Shown: positions 31,614 to 40,422 of the stretch, piece after piece
Layout of the letters: every line of letters starts with the position of its first letter
How positions within the stretch are numbered: position 1 is the stretch's first letter
Source: Thermobispora bispora DSM 43833
Lineage (GTDB): Bacteria > Actinomycetota > Actinomycetes > Streptosporangiales > Streptosporangiaceae
Direction: 5' to 3'
Length of the DNA stretch: 64,000 nucleotides
Assembly: GCF_000092645.1 (NCBI RefSeq)
Contig: NC_014165.1
Location: 1,798,001 to 1,862,000 of the forward strand
Position numbers and translations under genes: made by a program
Notes under the pieces: generated by a model
Seen by the model: the letters and a program-made list of their open reading frames with translations, nothing else
Told to the model about the DNA's origin: nothing
Database searches by the model: none

Positions 31614-32404
31614 GCGCCTGGGTCCCCGTAGATGGCCTTGCCGAGCCACTGCCCGCCGTCGACGGTGAGCACCTCTCCGGTGATGTATGCCGCACGGTCG
31701 GACAGGAGGAACATGGCGCAGTCGGCGATCTCCTCCGGGGTGGCGAACCGGCCCATCGGCACGCTGCCGAGCACCCGCTCCCGGCCGGCGTCGGTCGCCC
31801 ACAGCGCGGCGCCCGCCCCCGCGGTGTCGGTCGGGCCCGGGGCGATGCAGTTGATCCGGATGCCCCGGCCGGCCCACTCGACGGCGAGGGTGCGGGTCAT
31901 CGCGAGCACGCCGGCCTTCGCGGCCGCGGAGTGCACGGTGCCGGGGTGACCGTGCCAGGCGTAGGTGGCGATCACGTTGAGGATGGCGCCGCGCCCGGCG
32001 GCGAGCATGTGCGGGGCCGCCGCCCGGGTGCAGAAGAACGTCCCGTTGAGCACGATGTCGACCACCGCGCGCCAGCCGTTCGGCGAGAGCCTCTCGGCCG
32101 GCACCACGAAGTTGCCGGCAGCGTTGTTCACCAGGGCGTCCAGCCGGCCGTACCGCTCCACGATCGAGTCGACGGCGGCGGTGACCGCGCCGGCGTCCCG
32201 GACGTCGCAGGCCACGGAGTCGCCGGTGGCGCCGAGCTCCTTCACCAGCCGGACGGTCTCCTCCAGCGGCTCCGGCCGCCGGCCGAGCACCACGATGGTG
32301 CCTCCATTGCGGGCGTACTCGAGCGCGATCGCCCGGCCGATGCCGGAGCCGCCGCCGGTCACCAGGGCGACCCGCCCGGCGAAGTCCTCTCGGGGTGGTG
32401 TCAT
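31610..32404 (-). CDS. SDR oxidoreductase resembling 2,4-dienoyl-CoA reductase
   Basis: 264-residue short-chain dehydrogenase. The cofactor motif TGGGSGIGRAIA lies at residues 16-27, then NNAAGNF. The usual catalytic Tyr-x3-Lys is replaced: the segment reads TVHSAAAKAGVLAMTRTLAVEW, with His where Tyr is expected. This is the pattern of 2,4-dienoyl-CoA reductases (NAAGNF and VHxxxAKA), so an NADPH-dependent enoyl- or dienoyl-CoA reduction is likely rather than alcohol oxidation. ATG at 32404 overlaps the upstream TGA (ATGA). Context with an acyl-CoA dehydrogenase and synthetase supports a CoA-thioester substrate. Confidence 0.85.
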   Translation of the reverse strand: MTPPREDFAGRVALVTGGGSGIGRAIALEYARNGGTIVVLGRRPEPLEETVRLVKELGATGDSVACDVRDAGAVTAAVDSIVERYGRLDALVNNAAGNFVVPAERLSPNGWRAVVDIVLNGTFFCTRAAAPHMLAAGRGAILNVIATYAWHGHPGTVHSAAAKAGVLAMTRTLAVEWAGRGIRINCIAPGPTDTAGAGAALWATDAGRERVLGSVPMGRFATPEEIADCAMFLLSDRAAYITGEVLTVDGGQWLGKAIYGDPGA

Positions 32405-34494
32405 CTGTCCTCCTCGGTGGTCTGGTCGGCGAGCACGGTGACGAGCGCGTCGACGGCGAGCACGCCGTCCGGGCCGACGCGCACCGGGTTCACCTCGATC
32501 TCGCCGCACGCGGGCAGCTCGCAGATGAGGGTGGAGATCGCGACCACGGTGCGGATCAGGCCGTCGACGTCGGCGGGCGGTCCGCCGCGCCAGCCGGTGA
32601 GCAGCGCGTGGCTGCGCAGCCGGCGGAGCATCGCGGCCACGGTGGGCGGGTCCACCGGGGCGAGCTCCAGGGCGGTGTCCCGGTACAGCTCGGCGAGCAC
32701 GCCGCCGGCGCCGACCATGACGACCGGGCCGAAGGTGGGGTCCCGCCGCGCCCCGATGATCATTTCGACCGTTCCGGCCCGCGTGTCCATCTCCTCGAGC
32801 ACGTACCGGCCCGGGCCCAGGGCGGCCGACATCTCCTCGAACGCCCGGCAGGCGGCGTCCGCGTCGGCGAGCCCGAGCCGCACGCCCCCGGCCTCGGTCT
32901 TGTGCGCGATCCAGTCGGCCTTCAAGACGTACGGCGGGCGCAGCCGCCGGGCCGCGGCGGCGACCTCGGCCACGGTGGTCACCGGCTCGGCGCCGGGGAA
33001 GGGAACCCCGGCGCTCTGCAGCAGCCGGCGGGCCGCGAGGTACCCGTCGAGCGGGTGCGGCCACCGGCGCGTCCCGGGGTGGGGGAGCTCCCGGCCGGGG
33101 AGCTCGGCGAGCCGCCGGGCCGCGGCGAGCCCGGCCGCGGCCGACTCGATGGTGTGGTACGTGGGCACCCCGAGCCGGCGGAGCAGGGCGACGGTCTCCG
33201 AGGCCCGGCTCATGCTGTGCAGCACCACCGGCTTGCCGTGCCGTTTCGCCGCGGTGGCGATGCGCCGGGCCACGTCCAGCTCACGGCCGGCGATCGACGG
33301 GGTGTGCTCGCCGTAGCTGCCGAAGTAACCGGTGAGCGTGACCGCGTCCGTGCCCGGGTCGGCGAGCAGGGTCTCCACCACCGTGGCGTAGGTGGTCATG
33401 TCCTGCTCCCCGCCACCGGCCAGGTCGACCGGGTTGCTCAGGCCGGCGTCCGGCGGGAGCACCGCCGCGAGCTTCTCCCGCGCGGCCTCGGGCAGCGGCT
33501 CGACCCGCAGGCCGTGCGCGGCCATGACGTCGGCCGCCACCGCGCCCTGGCCGCCGCTGTCGCCGACCACGGCGACCCGCCCGCCGCGGGGGAGCGGGGC
33601 GCCGAGCAGCGCCTGCGCGACCGCCACGAGCCGCGCTGGGGTGTCCACCCGGATCGCCCCGGCGGCCCGGCAGGCGGCGTCCACCACGTCGAGCGCCGAG
33701 GTCATCGCGCCGGTGTGGGAGCGCGCGGCGGCACGGCTTGCCTCGCTCGCGCCCACGGTGAGCACGATGGTGGGCTTGCCCGCGTCCCGGAGCCGGCGCA
33801 GCGTCCGGATCATGCGGCGGCCGTCGATGAAGCTCTCGACGTACAGCGCCACGACGCGGGTCTGCTCGTGCTCGGCGAGGTCGGCGAGCGCCTCCTCGGC
33901 GGTGACGTCGACCTGGTTGCCCACGGAGACGAACCGGGAGACCCCGAGCCCGCTGTCGGCGGCGAGGTTGGCCAGCTCGGAGCCGAGCTGCCCGCTCTGG
34001 GAGACGATGCCGAGCGGGCCGGGGGTGAACTCGCCCCAGGCGAGCTGGAGGTCGGTCGCGGCGTCGTAGATGCCCAGGCAGTTGGGGCCGACGATGCGGG
34101 CGCCGCGCCGGCGGATCTCCCGGGCCAGCTCCCGCTCGGCGCCGGGGTGGAGCGCCCGGTCGAGCCCGGCCGTGATGCCGAGGAACCCGCGGGCGCCCTT
34201 GTCGAGGGCCTCCCGTACCACCTGGGGGACGCCGGCGGCGGGGACGCAGAGCACGACGAGGTCGAGCTCGCCGGGCACGTCCCGGACGGAGGGCACGCTC
34301 TGCCGTCCCTCGATCACGGCGCCCCGGGCGTTGACGAAGTGCACCGCCCGGCGGTGCGCGCCCTTCAGCGCGCCCCTGGCGAGCCAGTGGCCCCACTTGG
34401 CGGGGTCCGCCGAGGCGCCGACCACGGTGACCGACGCGGGGTCGCGGAACACGGTGAGCGCGTCCCCGCGCTGCTCGTCGCGCGGCTCGGTCAT
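32401..34494 (-). CDS. ADP-forming acyl-CoA synthetase (acetate-CoA ligase ADP-forming family)
   Basis: 697 residues with fused alpha and beta parts. A CoA-binding domain is at the N-terminus (VTVVGASADPAKWGHWLARG), ligase-CoA domains follow (GIVSQSGQLGSELAN), and the phospho-accepting His sits in ARSHTGAM. The C-terminal ATP-grasp domain starts near PPYVLKADWIAHKTEAGGVRLGL. These enzymes activate acids reversibly with ATP or form ATP from acyl-CoA and ADP. ATG at 34494 overlaps the acyl-CoA dehydrogenase stop (ATGA). Within the operon it probably provides the entry or exit step for the CoA-linked pathway. Confidence 0.88.
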   Translation of the reverse strand: MTEPRDEQRGDALTVFRDPASVTVVGASADPAKWGHWLARGALKGAHRRAVHFVNARGAVIEGRQSVPSVRDVPGELDLVVLCVPAAGVPQVVREALDKGARGFLGITAGLDRALHPGAERELAREIRRRGARIVGPNCLGIYDAATDLQLAWGEFTPGPLGIVSQSGQLGSELANLAADSGLGVSRFVSVGNQVDVTAEEALADLAEHEQTRVVALYVESFIDGRRMIRTLRRLRDAGKPTIVLTVGASEASRAAARSHTGAMTSALDVVDAACRAAGAIRVDTPARLVAVAQALLGAPLPRGGRVAVVGDSGGQGAVAADVMAAHGLRVEPLPEAAREKLAAVLPPDAGLSNPVDLAGGGEQDMTTYATVVETLLADPGTDAVTLTGYFGSYGEHTPSIAGRELDVARRIATAAKRHGKPVVLHSMSRASETVALLRRLGVPTYHTIESAAAGLAAARRLAELPGRELPHPGTRRWPHPLDGYLAARRLLQSAGVPFPGAEPVTTVAEVAAAARRLRPPYVLKADWIAHKTEAGGVRLGLADADAACRAFEEMSAALGPGRYVLEEMDTRAGTVEMIIGARRDPTFGPVVMVGAGGVLAELYRDTALELAPVDPPTVAAMLRRLRSHALLTGWRGGPPADVDGLIRTVVAISTLICELPACGEIEVNPVRVGPDGVLAVDALVTVLADQTTEEDR

Positions 34495-35660
34495 GACGCA
34501 GCGGCGAGCCGGCGGGAGATGATCAGCCGCTGGATGTCGGAGGTGCCCTCCTCGATCTCCTCGAGCTTGGCGTCGCGCATCCACCGCTCGAGGGGGAACT
34601 CGCGGGAGTACCCCCACCCGCCGTGGGTCTGCAGCGCGGCGGCCGTCACCCAGGAGGCGTTCTCCGAGGCGACCAGCTTCGCCATGGAGGCCTCCTCGGT
34701 CACGCTCAGCCCCTGGTCGTAGAGGCGGGCGGCGCGCACGGTGAGCAGGTGCGCGGTGTCGACCTTCGCCGCCATGTCGGCGAGGCGGAAGGCGACCGCC
34801 TGGTGGTTGATGATCGCGGTGCCGAACTGCCGCCGCTCCTTGGCGTACTGCAGCGCGGCGTCCAGGGCGGCGCGGGCCAGGCCGGTGGCCGAGGCGCCGA
34901 TGAGGATGCGGGAGGCGTCGAAGGTCCGCATGAGGCCGTAGAAGCCCTGCCCCTCGTCGCCGAGCCGGTTCTCCACGGGCACCCGCACGTCGTCGAGGAA
35001 GACCTCGGCGTTGACGATGCCGCGCTGGCCCATCTTCCGCATCGGCTTGCCGACGCTCAGCCCGGGCGTGTTCCGCGGCACCACGAAGGCGGTCACGCCC
35101 TTCGACCGCAGGGACGGGTCGATGGTGGCGAAGATGATGAAGTACTCCGCGTACGGCGCGTTGGAGATCCAGGTCTTCTGCCCGTTGAGCACGTAGTGGT
35201 CACCCTGCCGCACCGCGCGGGTCTGCAGGGCGGCCGCGTCGGAGCCGACGCCCGGCTCGGTGACGGCGAGCGCGGTGATCGGCGGGCGCTCGGTGCAGAG
35301 CATGCCGAGCCACTTGCGCTTCTGCTCCTCGGTGCCGAGCGCCTCGATCGGGCCGGCGAAGAACCCGTTCGAGGTGAGGAAGTTGCCGATCGAGATGTCG
35401 CCGTAGCAGAGCTCCTCCTGCACGAGGACCTGGGTGAGGAGGTCCGTCACGCCGCCCCCGCCGTACTCCTCGGGGAGCATGAAGTGGGTCAGGCCGATCT
35501 TGGCCGCCGACTCCCAAAGGTCGAGCGGTGACTCGACGTCGGCCTCGTCGACCTCGGCGGCGCGCGGCCGGATCTCCCGCTCGGCGAAGTCGCGGGCGAG
35601 CCGGATCAGCTCCTGCTGCTCCTCGGTCAGGTCTAGCGCGTCCCGTATCGCGCGGGGCAT
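34491..35660 (-). CDS. acyl-CoA dehydrogenase
   Basis: FAD enzyme of 389 residues, the normal length, introducing an alpha-beta double bond into an acyl-CoA. FAD-contact segments ALAVTEPGVGSDAAALQT and WISNAPYAEYFIIFA are present. The catalytic Glu lies in EEGTSDIQRLIISR at the C-terminus, in the short/branched-chain position. The N-terminus PRAIRDALDLTEEQQELIRL is typical. GAGGAG precedes ATG 35660. It is the first enzyme gene after the transporter genes, 103 bp from the ATPase stop, with no obvious terminator between, so it is likely co-transcribed. Confidence 0.9.
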   Translation of the reverse strand: MPRAIRDALDLTEEQQELIRLARDFAEREIRPRAAEVDEADVESPLDLWESAAKIGLTHFMLPEEYGGGGVTDLLTQVLVQEELCYGDISIGNFLTSNGFFAGPIEALGTEEQKRKWLGMLCTERPPITALAVTEPGVGSDAAALQTRAVRQGDHYVLNGQKTWISNAPYAEYFIIFATIDPSLRSKGVTAFVVPRNTPGLSVGKPMRKMGQRGIVNAEVFLDDVRVPVENRLGDEGQGFYGLMRTFDASRILIGASATGLARAALDAALQYAKERRQFGTAIINHQAVAFRLADMAAKVDTAHLLTVRAARLYDQGLSVTEEASMAKLVASENASWVTAAALQTHGGWGYSREFPLERWMRDAKLEEIEEGTSDIQRLIISRRLAAAS

Positions 35661-35763
35661 GACTCTCCTCGCTGACGTGTTCGTTCGTGATCAGGGATGA
35701 AAAGGCACAAGAAGGCATGAGAGGCCGGGCCGGCCGCGGGCCGGCCAGGGGGATCGGCCGGGG

Positions 35764-36894
35764 TCAGCCGACCGGCTGCGGGTCGGGCGCGGCCGCCGCC
35801 GCGGAGCCGTTGCGGAGGACGAGGGCGTCCTCCGGGCGCCAGCAGGCGATGACCGAGGTGCCCGGGGGCACGTGGCCGTGCGGGTCGTCGCTGCGGAGCC
35901 GGGCGATCACCCGGCGGCCGTCGGCGAGCCCGACCTCCACGCGCCGCTCGCCGCCGAGATAGATCAGCTCGCGCACCACGCCGCTGAGCGCGTTGTGGCC
36001 CGGCGGCACCTCGTCCGGCGGCAGGAGGATCCGCACCTTCTCCGGGCGGAGCACGATCGCCGCGGGCCCGTCGGCGGGGGCGCCCGCCACCTTGAGCCCC
36101 GCCCCGGAGGCGCCGTCGGTGAAGACGCCGCCGCGCACGGTGCCGCGGAAGATGTTCGACTCGCCGAGGAACTCGGCGGCGTACAGCTCGGCCGGCCGTT
36201 CGTAGAGCTCGTCGGGGGTGCCGACCTGGACGATCCGCCCGTCGCGCAGCAGCGCGATCCGGTCGGACATGGCCAGCGCCTCCTGCTGGTCGTGGGTGAC
36301 GAACACGAAGGTGATCCCCAGCTCGCGGTGCAGCCGCTTGATCTCGATCTGGAGCTGCTCCCGGAGGCGCTTGTCGAGCGCGGCGAGCGGCTCGTCCATG
36401 AGGAGCACCTGCGGGTGGAACACGATCGCCCGGGCGAACGCGACCCGCTGCTGCTGCCCGCCGGAGAGCTGCGCGGGCATCCGCGACCGCAGGTGGCCGA
36501 GCTCGACGATGTCGAGCGCCTCCCGCACCCGCTTGACCAGCTCGTCCTTGGGCACCCGCCGGCGGCGCAGCGGGAAGGCCACGTTCTCGAAGACGGTCAT
36601 GTGCGGGAAGAGGGCGTACTGCTGGAACACCATGCCGAGCCCGCGCTTGTGCGGCGGCACCCCGGTGAGGTCCCGGCCGCCGACCTCCACGGTCCCGGAG
36701 TCGGCCTTGGTGAAGCCGGCGATGATGTTGAGCAGCGTCGACTTGCCCGAGCCGCTGGCACCGAGCAACGTCATGAACTCGCCCGCCTCGATGTGCAGGG
36801 TCACGTCGTCGAGCGCGCGCAGGCCGCCGTACCGCTTGGTCACCCGGTTGAGGCGCACCGAGGCGCCGGTCGACGGCGGGGTCGGACTGGTCAT
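35764..36894 (-). CDS. ABC transporter ATP-binding protein, spermidine/putrescine type (PotA-like)
   Basis: 376-residue ATPase that energises the importer on the inner membrane face. Walker A GASGSGKST (about residues 45-53), Q-loop FQQYALFPHMTV, signature LSGGQQQR, Walker B LLMDEP and H-loop VTHDQQEA are intact. A C-terminal TOBE domain (FLGESNIFRGTV, VLRPEKVRILLP) is typical of PotA/FbpC-like proteins. ATG at 36894 overlaps the permease stop. It is fourth in the order binding protein, permease, permease, ATPase. Confidence 0.92.
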   Translation of the reverse strand: MTSPTPPSTGASVRLNRVTKRYGGLRALDDVTLHIEAGEFMTLLGASGSGKSTLLNIIAGFTKADSGTVEVGGRDLTGVPPHKRGLGMVFQQYALFPHMTVFENVAFPLRRRRVPKDELVKRVREALDIVELGHLRSRMPAQLSGGQQQRVAFARAIVFHPQVLLMDEPLAALDKRLREQLQIEIKRLHRELGITFVFVTHDQQEALAMSDRIALLRDGRIVQVGTPDELYERPAELYAAEFLGESNIFRGTVRGGVFTDGASGAGLKVAGAPADGPAAIVLRPEKVRILLPPDEVPPGHNALSGVVRELIYLGGERRVEVGLADGRRVIARLRSDDPHGHVPPGTSVIACWRPEDALVLRNGSAAAAAPDPQPVG

Positions 36895-37730
36895 CGTCGC
36901 TCCAGGGATGAGACGGCAGGGGAGGCGGCGGCCCGGGCGAGCCGGCGGTTGCGGAGGAACCGGCCGGCCGCACCGGCCGCGAAGAACGAGATGGTGAGGG
37001 TGAGCAGCATCGCCGAGACCGCCGCCACGGTCGGATCGATCCGCACCCGGACCCCGGACCACATGCGCACCGGCAGGGTGGTGATGTCGGGGCCGGAGAG
37101 GAAGATGCTCACCACGACCTCGTCCCAGCTGGTGATGAAGGAGAACAGCGCGCCAGCCGCCACGCTCGGGGCGATGATCGGCAGCGTCACCCGCAGGAAG
37201 GCCACCACCGGGCTCGCCCCGAGGCTCATCGCCGCCTGCTCCAGCCGGTGGTCGAACGACGCGAGCGCCGCGGCCACGTTCACCACCACGTACGGCACGG
37301 CGAGCGCGGTGTGCACGAGCACGAAGCCGACCGTGGTCTCGGTGACGCCCACCTCCAGCGCGACCGCGTACGCGGCGAGGCCGACGATGACGTAGGGCAC
37401 GATGAGCGGGGCGATCACCAGGCCGGAGATCACCGGCTTGAGCGGCAGCCGCCCGCGGACCAGCCCCAGCGCGGCCGTGGTGCCGAGCACGACCGACAGC
37501 ACCGTGACCAGGCAGGCCACCCGGAGGCTGGCGGCGGCGCTGGCGAGCCAGTCGGGGTCCTGGAAGAAGTTCTCGAACCAGCGCAGCGACCACCCCTTCG
37601 GCGGGAAGGTGAGGTAAGGGCTGTCGGAGAACGACATCAGCGCCACGATGAGCACCGGCAGCACGAGCACCAGGCCGGTGAACACGGCGAGCGCGACCAG
37701 CGCGGCGCGGGTGAGCAGACGGGTGATCAT
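36891..37730 (-). CDS. ABC transporter permease (PotC-like)
   Basis: 279-residue membrane protein with six hydrophobic segments. The EAA loop is LEQAAMSLGASPVVAFLRVTLP at about 160-182, and the PotC-type N-terminus LVLPVLIVALMSFSDSPYLTFPP is clear. It pairs with the PotB-like permease to form the translocation channel. ATG at 37730 overlaps the previous stop (ATGA). The product ends in a short Arg-rich cytoplasmic tail. Confidence 0.9.
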   Translation of the reverse strand: MITRLLTRAALVALAVFTGLVLVLPVLIVALMSFSDSPYLTFPPKGWSLRWFENFFQDPDWLASAAASLRVACLVTVLSVVLGTTAALGLVRGRLPLKPVISGLVIAPLIVPYVIVGLAAYAVALEVGVTETTVGFVLVHTALAVPYVVVNVAAALASFDHRLEQAAMSLGASPVVAFLRVTLPIIAPSVAAGALFSFITSWDEVVVSIFLSGPDITTLPVRMWSGVRVRIDPTVAAVSAMLLTLTISFFAAGAAGRFLRNRRLARAAASPAVSSLERR

Positions 37731-38638
37731 GGCTTGCTCCACAGCCACCGTCGGAGGTCGATGAACCGGCCGGCGATCGCGAGCAGCAGCAGCGTGGCGC
37801 CGAGGAGCACGGCCGCGAGCGCCGCGGCGAAGCCCCAGTTGAGCACGGAGCTCACCTGCTGCACGATCAGCTCGCCGAGCATGGTGCTCGTCGGCCCGCC
37901 GAGCAGGGCGGGGGTGATGTAGAAGCCGAGCGCCTGGATGAAGACGAGCAGTGAGCCGGCGAGCACGCCGGGGGCCGAGAGCGGGACGAAGATCCGCCAG
38001 AAGGCGAAGGAGGGCCGGGCCCCGAGCACCTCGGCGGCGCGCAGCAGGCGGCGGTCGATGCCCTGCATGGTCGCGTACAGCGGCAGCACCATGAACGGGA
38101 GCAGCACCTGGACCATGCCGATCAGCACGCCGGTGAGGTTCCGCATGAGCGGGAGGGGCTCGCTGATCAGCCCGATGGCGCGCAGCGTCTCGTTGACCAC
38201 GCCCGTGTCCCGCAGCAGCAGCACGAGCGCGAACGAGCGCACCAGCAGGCTGGTCCAGAACGGCAGGAGCACGACCACGAGCAGGACGTTGCGCCAGAAC
38301 GGCGGCGCCAGCGTCATCAGGTACGCGTACGGGTACCCGATGAGCAGGGTGATCACCGTGGCGGCGATGGCCGTGACGAAGGTGTTGACCAGGACCCGGG
38401 TGTAGACCGGGCTGTCCAGGATCGCCTGGAAGTTGCCGAGGCCCGGCTCGGGGTCGGTGACGCTCCTGGCGAGGATGACCGCGAGGGGCAGGATGAAGAC
38501 GACCAGGAGGTAGCCCACCAGGGGGAGGGCGAGCAGGCCCCAGCCGTCGGCCAGCCGGAGCCTCCGGGTGGCCCGCGGTTCCGCCCCCGCGCGGCCGCCG
38601 GTCTGGGTGGCGGCCGGCGGGGCGTCGGTGGTGCTCAT
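37727..38638 (-). CDS. ABC transporter permease (PotB-like)
   Basis: 303-residue membrane protein. A Pro/Thr/Arg-rich cytoplasmic N-terminus of about 30 residues precedes TM1 (LLALPLVGYLLVVFILPLAV). The EAA loop is LLRAAEVLGARPSFAFWRIFVP. PotB-like features such as PFWTSLLVRSFALVLLL are present. The start ATG shares one base with the binding-protein stop (TGATG). The longer open frame to 38998 overlaps the binding-protein gene and is not coding. Confidence 0.9.
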   Translation of the reverse strand: MSTTDAPPAATQTGGRAGAEPRATRRLRLADGWGLLALPLVGYLLVVFILPLAVILARSVTDPEPGLGNFQAILDSPVYTRVLVNTFVTAIAATVITLLIGYPYAYLMTLAPPFWRNVLLVVVLLPFWTSLLVRSFALVLLLRDTGVVNETLRAIGLISEPLPLMRNLTGVLIGMVQVLLPFMVLPLYATMQGIDRRLLRAAEVLGARPSFAFWRIFVPLSAPGVLAGSLLVFIQALGFYITPALLGGPTSTMLGELIVQQVSSVLNWGFAAALAAVLLGATLLLLAIAGRFIDLRRWLWSKP

Positions 38639-39696
38639 CAGGAGGCCAGCCATTCGTTGAACCGCTTGGTGACCTCGTCGTAGTGCTCGGCCCAGTAGCC
38701 GTAGTCGATGACGATGGCCCGCTTGGCCGCGTTCTCCGGCGAGGTCGGCAGCTCGGGCAGGATCTGGGGGTCGACGCGCTCCAGCGCCTTGTCGTTGATC
38801 GGCGCGTAGGCGCTCGCCTCGGTGTCGGCCGCCTGGCCGTCGAGGTCGTTCACGAAGTGGGCCATCCACTGCTGGGCGAGGTCGGCGTTGGGGTAGCCCT
38901 TGGGGATGGCCACGGTGTCGTATGAGAGGAAGTGCTCGTTCCACTCGTTGGCGACCGGCTGGCCGTCCCGGGCGGCCTGGTAGATCCGGCCGTTCCACGC
39001 CTGGACCAGCGGCGCCTCGCCGCTCGCCACGAGCTGCACCTGCTGGTCACCGGTGTCGTAGAAGACCAGGTGCTCCTTGATGCTGTCGAGCTTCCGGAAC
39101 GCCCGGTCGATGTCGAGCGGGTAGAGCTTGTCGGCCGGGACGCCGTCGGCGAGCAGGGCGGCCTCGAAGATGCCGCCGGTCACGTACTTCCAGAACCCCC
39201 GCTTGCCGGGGTACTTCTGCACGTCGAAGAACTCCGCCCAGGTCTTCGGGTGGCCGTCGGGGAAGGTCTTCGTGTTGTAGGCGATGGTGAAGGCGTACTG
39301 CAGGTTGGGGATCGCGCACTCGGAGACGAGCTTCGGATCGATGGGCGAGGTGTTCACGATCGAGGTGTCGACCTTCTCGAGCAGGCCCTCCTTGCACGCG
39401 GTCACCGCGAAGTTCGGCTCGACCTCGACGATGCCCCAGGTGACCTTGCCGGCCTCGACCTGGGCTCGCAGCTTGGCGTAGTCGGTGGGCTGGTCCTGGC
39501 GGATCTCGACGCCGTTCTTCTCCGCCCACGGCTTGATGTAGGAGTTGACGTGCGCCTCCTGCGCACTGCCGCCCCACATCGTGACGGTGAGGGTCCGCTT
39601 GCCGTCGCCGGTCGCTGATCCGCCATCGCCGCACGCGGCCACCGCGGCCAGACCCAGCGCGGCGGCGACCGCCAGTGCCTTGCGCTCGACGCCCAT
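38638..39696 (-). CDS. ABC transporter substrate-binding lipoprotein (PotD/spermidine-putrescine family)
   Basis: 352 residues, first gene of the nine-gene operon. The signal ends in the lipobox AAVAAC near residue 22, followed by GDGGSATGDGK and a type-2 periplasmic-binding fold starting TLTVTMWGG. Family segments include YAFTIAYNTKTFPDGHPKTWAEFFD and DIDRAFRKLDSIKEHLVFY. PotD relatives bind polyamines, but this subgroup also takes carboxylates or opines, and the downstream acyl-CoA enzymes suggest an acid. ATG at 39696 is preferred over GTG 39702 because GAGG lies six bases before it. Probably induced through the TetR-type operator at 39714-39727. Confidence 0.9.
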   Translation of the reverse strand: MGVERKALAVAAALGLAAVAACGDGGSATGDGKRTLTVTMWGGSAQEAHVNSYIKPWAEKNGVEIRQDQPTDYAKLRAQVEAGKVTWGIVEVEPNFAVTACKEGLLEKVDTSIVNTSPIDPKLVSECAIPNLQYAFTIAYNTKTFPDGHPKTWAEFFDVQKYPGKRGFWKYVTGGIFEAALLADGVPADKLYPLDIDRAFRKLDSIKEHLVFYDTGDQQVQLVASGEAPLVQAWNGRIYQAARDGQPVANEWNEHFLSYDTVAIPKGYPNADLAQQWMAHFVNDLDGQAADTEASAYAPINDKALERVDPQILPELPTSPENAAKRAIVIDYGYWAEHYDEVTKRFNEWLAS

Positions 39697-39713
39697 GGTC
39701 ACCTCGACATTTG

Positions 39714-39727
39714 ACTGATCCGTCAGT
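39714..39727. promoter_or_regulatory. TetR-type operator of the catabolic operon
   Basis: ACTGAT-CC-GTCAGT, a 14-bp near-palindrome just downstream of the predicted transcription start. It matches the palindrome in front of the adjacent TetR gene (41108-41121), and the shared core extends on both sides (TGACTGAT..., ...TCAGTTA). Confidence 0.6.
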
Positions 39728-39739
39728 TATTAACCGCTA

Positions 39740-39768
39740 ATGATGAGAATTGGGTCACACCTTGTCAA
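39740..39768 (-). promoter_or_regulatory. promoter of the catabolic/transport operon
   Basis: Minus strand TTGACA (39768-39763), 17-base spacer, CATCAT (39745-39740): a perfect -35 and optimal spacing. The operator lies just downstream of the predicted start. Confidence 0.6.
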
Positions 39769-40422
39769 TGGTTCGGCGCGCCCGATATCGCGGGCGGATC
39801 TCGCGCGGCCGGAAGGCCCGCGGGACCGGGCGGCAGGGCGTCCGGTACGGCGCGGCCGTCACCGGGGGAGGGGGACCGCTCCGGAGACGGGCGCGTGCCC
39901 GGTCCGGTGGCGATCGCGCAGGTCGATCGAGGTGCGTCCGGGTGGCGCGGGGGGTCCCGGCCTGCCGCGGCGGTCGCCCGGGACCGGGGTGGAGCGCGGG
40001 TACGGCGGGCCGGTCAGGGCGCCGGCCGGGCGGGGCGGGACGTCACGCGGCGGTGACGAGATCGTGATCGAACGGTGATCGCGAACCGGTGCCGGGGCCG
40101 GGCGTGCGGCCGGGAGGGCCACGGTTCCCGGCTGAGCTCCCGGCGTCGTGGCACGGCCTCGGCGGCCGGTCGGCCGGCCCCGGGCGAGCGCGGTCACCGT
40201 GTCGATGGGCCTTCCATTGGTCACCGCGTCCCGTGAGCCGGCGGAGAAGGCCCGGGGCGAACGCCTGTGGTCCGGTCGTGTTGCAGGTCAGGGGAGGGGA
40301 CCCCGGGCGCGAACGCCTGCAGGGTGTTCACCGCGCGCGGCAGGTCATCGGCGGGGAAGCGAGGGCGAACGCCCGCGGCGGACGCCTCGCCCGAGGCGGC
40401 CCGCTCACCAGCGGACCGGGGG

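Larger units (their letters stand above)
39697..40422. other. 726-bp region upstream of the catabolic operon
   Basis: Holds the operator (39714-39727) and promoter (39740-39768) of the leftward operon. From 39780 to 40422 only GC-rich sequence with no credible gene is seen; the phrase CGAACGCC recurs several times between 40257 and 40390 without forming a regular repeat. Confidence 0.5.

Noticed and set aside
40250-40400. Recurring CGAACGCC motif as a possible CRISPR or tandem array
   Set aside because: Spacing is irregular and flanks differ; no repeat-spacer pattern.
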